From Desmodesmus armatus (lineage: Eukaryota; Chlorophyta; Chlorophyceae; Sphaeropleales; Scenedesmaceae), in NCBI GenBank assembly GCA_007449985.2, contig VIIQ02000245.1:1-64000 (forward strand): a stretch of DNA of 64,000 nt. The letters are read 5' to 3'. Position numbers and translations under genes: made by a program. Positions within the stretch are counted from its first letter, which is position 1. Every line of letters starts with the position of its first letter. The notes under the pieces are model-generated. The model was given only the letters and a program-made list of their open reading frames with translations, was not told the origin of the DNA and searched no databases. Shown here piece by piece: positions 57,346 through 64,000 of the stretch.

Positions 57346-57740
57346 ACTTGCTCAGGTGCAGGTGTCAGGCTCGACTAGCGTGCAGAAGGAAGCATGCATC
57401 CAGTTCTGCCCGCAACCTGCATTCGTTTTGGCTTGTCTAGCCCCCGGCCCGGGCTGTGGCTGTTTGGGGCATGTGGGCTTGGTGCTGTGCGGTGCGTAGA
57501 TTGGCTCAAGGCAGTCACGAAGCCAGCCCGGCTGGCAACACGGTTGGGCGGGCTTGATTGCAAGGCACCTACAAGATGATTGTGCTTTTTGTCTGGTGTG
57601 GTGGCGTGCGAGGGCGGCATGCTTTCAGCTCTGCCTGCAACCCGCATACGTTTTGGCTTCTGCAGCCCCCTGCCACGGCACCTGCACTCAGTAGTGGCTC
57701 GGGCCGTGGCTGTTTGGGGCATGTGGGTTTGTTTGTCCTG
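57292..57740 (+). repeat. Two-copy tandem repeat, ~190-230-bp unit
   Basis: Landmarks repeat in order: ggtgctgtg-ggtgc-tagattg-ct-aaggca (57292 and 57481), then gca-gc-tcagtctgcc-gcaacc-gcat-cgttttggct (57390 and 57618), then gggc-gtggctgtttggggca (57460 and 57702). The copies are clearly diverged. Confidence 0.65.
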
Positions 57741-58634
57741 CTGCCTGGGCTTGCCCTTGATGACCAGCGCCCGGTACGCTCAGCTGCACGGCTAGATGCG
57801 TAGGGATGGGTTACCCAGGAATCCCCTACACCCTAAACCCTAGGCCAGATGTGTATGGGCTCAGCACGGTCTGCCCTTTTGTGAGGGTTCGACCTCAGGT
57901 GTGAGGCATGCGTTTGAAGCTTATGAATGGTTTTGACAACATGTACTGGGACTGTCACTGTGCACATGTGCTGGTGCCGCTCAGTGTGGGTGATGGTGGT
58001 GTGAGCGCTACACAGGGCACAGTGGTAGTCACGACGGTGTGTGCAATAGGTGCCAGGTTTTACCAGACTTGTGTGGTGAACTGCACTTACATTTAAAGTG
58101 CCGAAGGCATATCTGTGGGGATAAACGCGGACATGCTTGACATGCGCTCTCTGCCAGGCCCGTGCACAGACAGGACTGGCACTGACGCACTTGCTAGCTG
58201 GGCCAACATGCCTGCCAACGTGCAGGGGTCACCCAGCTTTGTCTGAACTCTCTTTTCTATTGAGAAGTTGCTGTAGGGTAGCTTTGCCAGTGTTGTAGGA
58301 GTGTGAGGTTGTTGTGTTGCTATGCACGGGCATCCGTGCCATGTGTCTAGCATCACTGTTGAGTCTACTCACACCACAGTAGCAGACATTTTGTGATGTT
58401 CTCACAGTGTGCATACTGTGAGCAGAGTATTGTTGTCAGCGTTGTTTGGTAGTTGTAGTGCAGTCGTGTTTGTGTAGAAGCGTTCAGTACTGTTTCCCTT
58501 GAAGCGTCATTGTCTCCAGACGCTTTTGGCCCTGCCTTGTCTCTCTTGCATTCCACATGACTTGAGTGGGTGACGGGGTCTCGGAGGCCAGGGGTGAAAA
58601 GGGCGATGTGTGTCTGACATGCATCTCACCCCTT

Positions 58635-58711
58635 CACATCACACCTCACATCACACTTCTTCCATCCTAGTGTGAGCTTTCAGGGGTGTGTGAGGTGTGA
58701 GGTGTGATGTG
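58635..58711. repeat. Perfect 16-bp inverted repeat in a CA/TG-rich segment
   Basis: CACATCACACCTCACA at 58635-58650 pairs exactly with TGTGAGGTGTGATGTG at 58696-58711 around a 45-base loop. Both arms sit in longer, imperfectly complementary CACAT and GTGTGA stretches. Confidence 0.7.
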
Positions 58712-59336
58712 TGAAGTGTGGATCACACACATGTCACACTTCACGTTGAGGTGTGGTGGGCTTGGGGCTCTTATGCCCTGAGCCACTGCACCCCTGGCTT
58801 TGGATCCCTTGTGTGTCGCCGTGCTGACTGACATCTTTTACAGGGGCTGTATGTGTGTGTGTTTGGGGCGGGAGGTTGTGCGGCACACAAGGCTGTCATG
58901 CGACTGGAACGAGATGCATAGAGGGGATCGCAATCGCGCGGCACGTATCCCTGTTGGTGGGGTTCGGCCTGTGTGTGTCTTCTCTCTTTGGGCAAGGGTG
59001 TTGGCTGTTGCGTGATGCATGCTGGGAGTGCGCTTCAGTTGAAGCGAGCTCCCTTCCTGTTTGAAGTGGTTGTGGATGGAGTGCACTGGCCGTCCGGCCG
59101 TGGTGCGGCACCCCATAATGTTTTGGAATAGTTGGTTGTGGAGAGGAGTAGGGATGTCGGCTGTTGTGGTGTGCATCGCAATCCAGCAGCACTGGGGATT
59201 GGGGTCCCATTCTGCGCATGTCTTCTGTTCTTGAGCAACACAATTCACTGGAGCACGGTGTCAAAGTTCACTGTTTTTGCCAAAGTGGGGAGAGGAAATG
59301 GGTAATGTCGGCTGTTTACAAGTAACAGGTTGCTCG

Positions 59337-59381
59337 TTGAGGGAAGCACGTTGAGGGTGGGAAGCACGTTGAGGGTGGGAA
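59337..59381 (+). repeat. 19-bp tandem repeat, about two and a half copies
   Basis: The unit GAAGCACGTTGAGGGTGGG is repeated head to tail with a partial third copy at the left. Confidence 0.8.
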
Positions 59382-60179
59382 CCGGACCCAACCAGCCATC
59401 TGCTGCTGCCAGCCTGGAAATGCTGGGGACAGGGGGGGGGGGGGGGCTGCTGTTGTGGGTTTCAAGCCTGTAGCCTACAGCCTATGTTTGGCAAACAGGG
59501 ACTTGTGGGGTGTGTCTGTTGTGTTTTTGCCTCCATGCTTGTATGGGGTACCCCGCAAAACTGCACCGCCAAAGCAGCGCGTGTATGGTATGTTTGCATC
59601 TGCCCTACTGGTGATTCTGGGCTTGCAGCACCCTTTGTCTTTCATCTTCCTTCTTTGCAAACAGATGTGTTGCATGGGCTTGTTGTAGTAAGATCGCAGA
59701 GGCTGCATGGGCTTGTGCAGAGGCCATCTATCTTGCAACAGATGCTGCGGCTTGTTTGTAAGTTGGAGCCACCAGACATCATGCCGATGGGTATATGTAG
59801 AGCAGTTTTCCACTGGCACTATGTGTGCCACCATTCCTGCCAACACACATGGTGCAAAGAGAGACCCTTGGCTTCACTACTATTGACTGTGCCTGACTCA
59901 ACTCCAATCAACGGTCACTTGACCTCGCTAGCAACAGCCTCCTGCATTCAAGAAGACAATATGCTGGCTACTGTATTGGAATAAGATCGCAGAGGCTGAA
60001 GCTGCCATGTCTGTCAATGAAGGGGAGTGCAAGATGCCTGTGCATGTGCAAATGCGGCTAGACGAGCTTCAATATGCTGGCTAGTGTGTCGCATGCAAGC
60101 AGGAAAACTGCACCATATCAAACTGCTGGCACAGTGTGCTGCAGGTCAGTTCTTGACAGTGACCCAAGCAACGTTGCAA

Positions 60180-60540
60180 CACCAAACTTTGTCAGACTGC
60201 CAACTTTGCCCCTGCAGATCGATGCAGGAGGGGACTGGTGCCAAGCTGCACTGTATGTTACACACTTGTACAGAGCACAGCGCATCATCTCAGCGCTGCA
60301 TGCTGCAGCACGCAACCCTGCCAAAAATGACACCATCACCATTCTCACAGACAGCCATAACACTGTTGCAGGAAGTGGCGTGTGCCAAGAGATAGTCAAT
60401 AAGCACGCTCTCACACCAACCCACCGCCCTCAACAACTGCACAACATGGTGTGCTTCCCTCAACTCAAACGCATCCCACCACAACTTCACCCTTGCTGCA
60501 AAGCACTTCTTCATGACAGCGAATGTGTGTTTGCTAGGGC
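60180..60540 (+). pseudogene. Possible RNase H-like retroelement fragment
   Basis: An open plus frame contains AQRIISALHAAARN followed by TITILTDSHNTVAG. This resembles the helix and the strand ending in TDS of the RNase H domain of retrotransposons. The first catalytic Asp strand and the Glu helix are not clearly present, and there is no adjacent reverse transcriptase. It may be a decayed fragment or chance. It lies just beyond the 3' end of the M3 peptidase gene, on the opposite strand. Confidence 0.22.
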
Positions 60541-60601
60541 AGTGCGTCGTCAAGGGCATGCATGCAAGTGTTTAGCCGGGGAGGGCGCCGTCCCACTGGC
60601 A

Positions 60602-63577
60602 TCATGCTGCTGCTGCTGGCAGGAGTCCTGCGTGTCTCAGCAGGGCCTCAGTGGAGGGGTCACGGCCCCTAAACATCTTGAACACCTCGGCAGGGGGCTT
60701 GCTGCCACCCAGCGCCAGCACAGTGTCCCTGCAGGGATACAGACAAGCAGACAGGACACGCAAACACAAAGTTAGTGATGATAGCCTTATAATTTGTGCA
60801 TATGTTGCTTATGTTGAGACTTTGAAATACCTCCCGGCGCTAGCACATTGTCCCTTCAGCAACGCAGGCAGCAGCCGTATGCAGCAGGGATGTTGTCATA
60901 ACACTCTGAAATAGTTGACGGTCTGGTTGACAACCTTGCATGCACAAGGTACATGCTGTTTGCTTCAGCATACGAGGTGCTTCCAGGCCGTGTAATGGCA
61001 TAGAAACTTACCGGCAAGGCACACCATTGGGGAAAGCCCTGCTCCTGCTTTTCCCAAAGAAACGTTCCTTGCACCCCCAACCGATTCACCCTGACACACC
61101 TTACTCCATCCAAAGACCACACCCCCAAAAGAGCACCGCACCCACCTGAACTTGCGTCCTGTTGACACAACCGCGTCAGCGTCATCCAAGCCTGCCTCCT
61201 CGAATGCGCCGAATGCATCAGCAGACAGCACCTCTGCCCACTTGTAGCTGTAGTAGCCTGCGCTGTAGCCGCCAGCAAAAATGTGGCTGAAGGAGCACAG
61301 GAAGCGGTCTCCGGGGTATGTGGGCATCACCTGCACGCATATGATACACGCACACAGTTTAGGGTATAGGGTTAGTGTGTAGGGGTCATGGTTGGGGGTT
61401 TGGTGAACTAGATTGAGCCCTACCCAACAAGTTGAAAGAGCCCATCAGGTGCACATGACGGAGTCCTACTCCGCGAATGCAGTTGCAGTGAAGCCTTGCA
61501 TTGGTTCCTTGCAGAGCAACAACACAAGGACGAGTTATTTTTTAAAACCAAGCAAGACATAGTTAGAAGGGAACAAAGGATCTTGACAATGTCTGTTGAC
61601 ACTATTACACCACCCTGGCCCTTACCTGTGTGCGTGCGGCCACGTGCACGTCCCTGTCAAAGATGCTCTCTCCCGCGCCTGGTGTGTAGTTGCTGTGCAG
61701 CTCAAGGTCTACCTGGCTGAAGTGGATCTGCAACAGCAGGCAGTAGGCCAATACAAGACTTACTAGGTGAAGAGGTGGGGTCCATGTGAGAGGGGGGGGG
61801 GGGCAAGCATGTCATTGTTAGCGACCAACTTAACCTGTACACCGTTCTTGGCTACGACTACCCCCTGGTGGCAGCAGCGGTAACAGCAGCCCTCAACAAC
61901 CAACCCCCCCCCCCCCCATGCCTGAACACACACCCAAACCCACCCAGGAACACGTGTGTCTACTCGCACCACAGACCTGCCTGAACACCCACACACCCAC
62001 ACACAAGTACTCCCTCTGTCGACACACCCACACACTGCCCCCCCCCCCAACCTGGCCCCCTCACCCCCCCATCACAATACATGTCAAACCACCACTGACC
62101 TGCCTCAGCATCATTGTTGCGCTCCTGAAGGTCTTTGCCGCCTTGAGCCTCTCAAACATGTCAATGGGCAGGGGCTCGCCAGTCTGGTAGTGCTTGGCGA
62201 AGCTGTACAGAGTGGGCTTGTCGTAACACCAGTTCTCCATGAACTGGGAGGGCAGCTCAACAGCGTCCCAGTCAACACCCCTGCAGCAAAGACAATAATA
62301 AAACAAGGTGAAATGATGCTGCTGCTAAGTGTTGGCAGAGTGGGCTTGTCGCAACACCAGTTCTCCATGAACTGGGAGGGAAACACAACTGCATGCCAGT
62401 CAACACCCCTGTGCAGACAACCAACAACCAACATGAGTTTGGAATGTCGCATTCCAGATTGCACGTTGCAATAATATTTTTTGTGGGCTCACCCCCCCCC
62501 CCCCTGCCACCATTACACCCCCTTGTCCCCCCCCCCCCGCCTCACCTGATTCCTGCCACCAGTCCCTCGTCCACTGTGGTCATCATGTGCTGCAGGGCGT
62601 GGCCAAACTCGTGGAACAGCGTCTCAACCTCCCTGCATGGGCACACACACATAACGGTTCCTAGTGAGCATGCACGAGGCATCTGACAGGAAACAGGTTG
62701 TGAGGTCATATCTGGACATCGCCGTTTGTAAGAGTAGTCAACTTTGAATCGCACATTCGCTTGGAATGATGCACTCCCAATTGAACACCTGACTGTCTTC
62801 AGGCTGGGTGAGCCATCATGTTGTTATCAATCATGCCATCTACATTATGCAACCCCAACGTCATGCAAACCAACACTATGTGATCCCCCCCTCCCACCTG
62901 AATGTCATGAGGCTGGGTGAGCCGTCCACAGGGGGGCTCTGGTTGCACACCATGTGGGCAACAGGCAGGCGGGGACCCTTGCCGGTGGAGGAGGGCAGCA
63001 GCTTGGTGCGACCAACAACCTAGTCAGGCAACACGGGCAACACACAAACACAACAACAACTCTTGGTTGGATGCAGGCCGCAACGCGTCTAGCCCCCCTC
63101 TCCTCCCCTCCTAAAAGCCGTATTAGAAGCGTCCCGGCCCGCACATACCACCCAAATTCAGGCACTTCCTGATCAGCCTTCAGCTGCCACACCCCTGCAT
63201 TTGCTGCAATCGACAGGACGAGAAACGGCAGCCCCACCCACCTCAGCCATCCATGCTCCTCCCCTCTTCTCAGCGGGCCTGCTGTAGGGGTCCAGGTAGA
63301 AGTAGGCACGAGGCTGGTCACCCTGCACACCACCACAACAAACAACAGCAGCAGCAGCGAGACACAGACAATACTCAGCGACAAATCAGACATATTGTGA
63401 CATGCTGAGCCTCAGCCTCCGCCACTTATTCGCCACACGAGAACCCACCCTGAAACTGGCTTTCTCCACTCTTCACGACCCTCACACCTTCTGTAAGACG
63501 AGGCTGAGAAAACGCAGGGCTGCTGGTTGCATGTACACTTTGCTGTCCAGCACAGGGCAAGCGCCCCCCCCCCCCCC

Positions 63578-63665
<88 letters not shown>

Positions 63666-63917
63666 TGCTCCTTGCTCCTTGTACTTTCCCTTGTCCTCCC
63701 CCCCCCCAAAAAAAGAACACCAAACAAGTGTCGCGTATGTTTCTCACCTGCATGACCTTGAAGAATCGCACGCCAGTGCTCTACCCCCCCCCCGGGCTGG
63801 ATTCACTACCCTTGTTGTGCTCACCTGCATGACCTTGAAGAAGCGCACGTCAGGGTGCCACACAGGCACCTCACCATCAGCAGCAACAATCTCAACATCA
63901 AACAGACGGTTGGCAAC
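60602..63917 (-). CDS. Oligopeptidase A-type M3 metallopeptidase, C-terminal nine exons (N terminus outside window)
   Basis: Exons: 63825-63917, 63242-63322, 62898-63019, 62546-62632, 62100-62280, 61626-61727, 61146-61330 and 60602-60728 are certain and close in phase (eight exons). Any further exon lies at or beyond the right edge. Landmarks in order: [44 protein letters not shown], and the zinc motif [13 protein letters not shown] (HExxH). Next come [67 protein letters not shown] and the C terminus [18 protein letters not shown]. The third zinc ligand Glu lies ~25 residues after HExxH in the family (compare VDEGLVAG). These enzymes degrade peptides, including cleaved transit peptides, in organelles or cytosol. 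Which compartment applies here cannot be told without the N terminus. Confidence 0.92.
62330..62412 (-). repeat. Echo of the acceptor edge of M3 exon 62100-62280
   Basis: The exon start ([24 protein letters not shown], 62210-62280) has a second copy at ~62335-62410 reading [24 protein letters not shown], preceded by a CAG. About 88 per cent of residues agree, the frame is open, and the copy then diverges. It is one of the best preserved echoes. Confidence 0.85.
63580..63661 (+). repeat. (CA)n microsatellite
   Basis: About 40 CA units with one CCA interruption lie in an M3-gene intron, next to a C run (63564-63577). Confidence 0.95.
63743..63780 (-). repeat. Echo of the donor edge of M3 exon 63825-63917
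   Basis: The exon end encoding VRFFKVMQ and its GTGAG donor are repeated at 63747-63775 almost exactly ([14 protein letters not shown]). A C run on the plus strand (sense G) separates the two copies. Confidence 0.85.
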
Positions 63918-64000
63918 CTGCACAGCGGGACACACAGGGGCAGACACATACACACATTCTGCGTCAATGCATGCTGTGTGAACCACTACGGCCAATACTC

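Larger units (their letters stand above)
55767..60601. other. 4.8-kb region without a convincing gene
   Basis: Bounded by the Gly/Tyr protein gene and the M3 peptidase 3' end. It contains a G/T-skewed block (56650-57345), a tandem repeat (57292-57740), a hairpin (58635-58711), short tandem repeats (59337-59381) and a possible RNase H-like fragment (~60180-60540). Many open frames exist but none has linked splice sites or a complete domain. Confidence 0.4.

Overview
This is nuclear DNA of an intron-rich green alga, most likely a chlamydomonadalean. The reasons are short exons with GTGAGT-type donors and TGCAG acceptors, abundant CAG/CTG and poly-C/poly-G tracts, Ala/Gln-rich proteins, organelle-targeted N termini, a TGTAA motif after a stop codon, and TTTAGGG-like degenerate telomeric motifs. 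I cannot name the species. Gene structures were built by hand from splice signals. Where I give an exon chain, the splice phases close unless I say otherwise.

Layout, left to right. (1) Left edge, minus: one N-terminal exon of a SET-type lysine methyltransferase-like gene. (2) About 3.0-9.8 kb, minus: an OMA1-like mitochondrial M48 metalloprotease in at least 11 exons, with a tRNA-derived SINE in one intron and a fold-back palindrome inside one exon. (3) 9.9-11.2 kb, plus: a two-exon organelle-targeted protein of unknown function, divergent from OMA1. (4) 13.9-18.4 kb, plus: a TRF4/PAPD5-type non-canonical poly(A) polymerase, followed by diverged copies of its own last exon. (5) 19.9-30.8 kb, plus: a 13-exon gene for a 2203-residue helical protein that I do not recognise. 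(6) 33.2-39.4 kb, minus: a secreted metzincin protease with C-terminal ricin-type lectin repeats. (7) 42.6-44.7 kb, minus: a secreted protein of unknown function with a frame break. (8) 46.1-53.2 kb, minus: a RuBisCO-methyltransferase-like SET protein. (9) 54.3-55.8 kb, plus: a small secreted Gly/Tyr/Arg-rich protein. (10) 55.8-60.6 kb: no convincing gene, but skewed, repeated and possibly transposon-derived DNA. (11) 60.6 kb to the right edge, minus: an M3 oligopeptidase A-type peptidase whose N terminus lies outside the window.

The most unusual feature concerns genome architecture rather than a pathway. In OMA1, TRF4, the metzincin, the SET gene, the Gly/Tyr protein, the M3 peptidase and the left-edge gene, the introns carry one to four degenerate tandem copies of the neighbouring exon edge. 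Each copy includes the splice site and its adjacent homopolymer run. I call these exon-edge echoes. Homopolymers are also polar with respect to transcription: G runs lie just after donors and C runs lie before acceptors. Sense-strand CTG repeats abut several acceptors. The two-exon gene and the 2203-residue gene show neither echoes nor runs, so two classes of intron seem to coexist.

Functionally the genes look like unrelated housekeeping neighbours (organelle proteolysis, RNA surveillance, protein methylation, secretion) rather than a pathway cluster.
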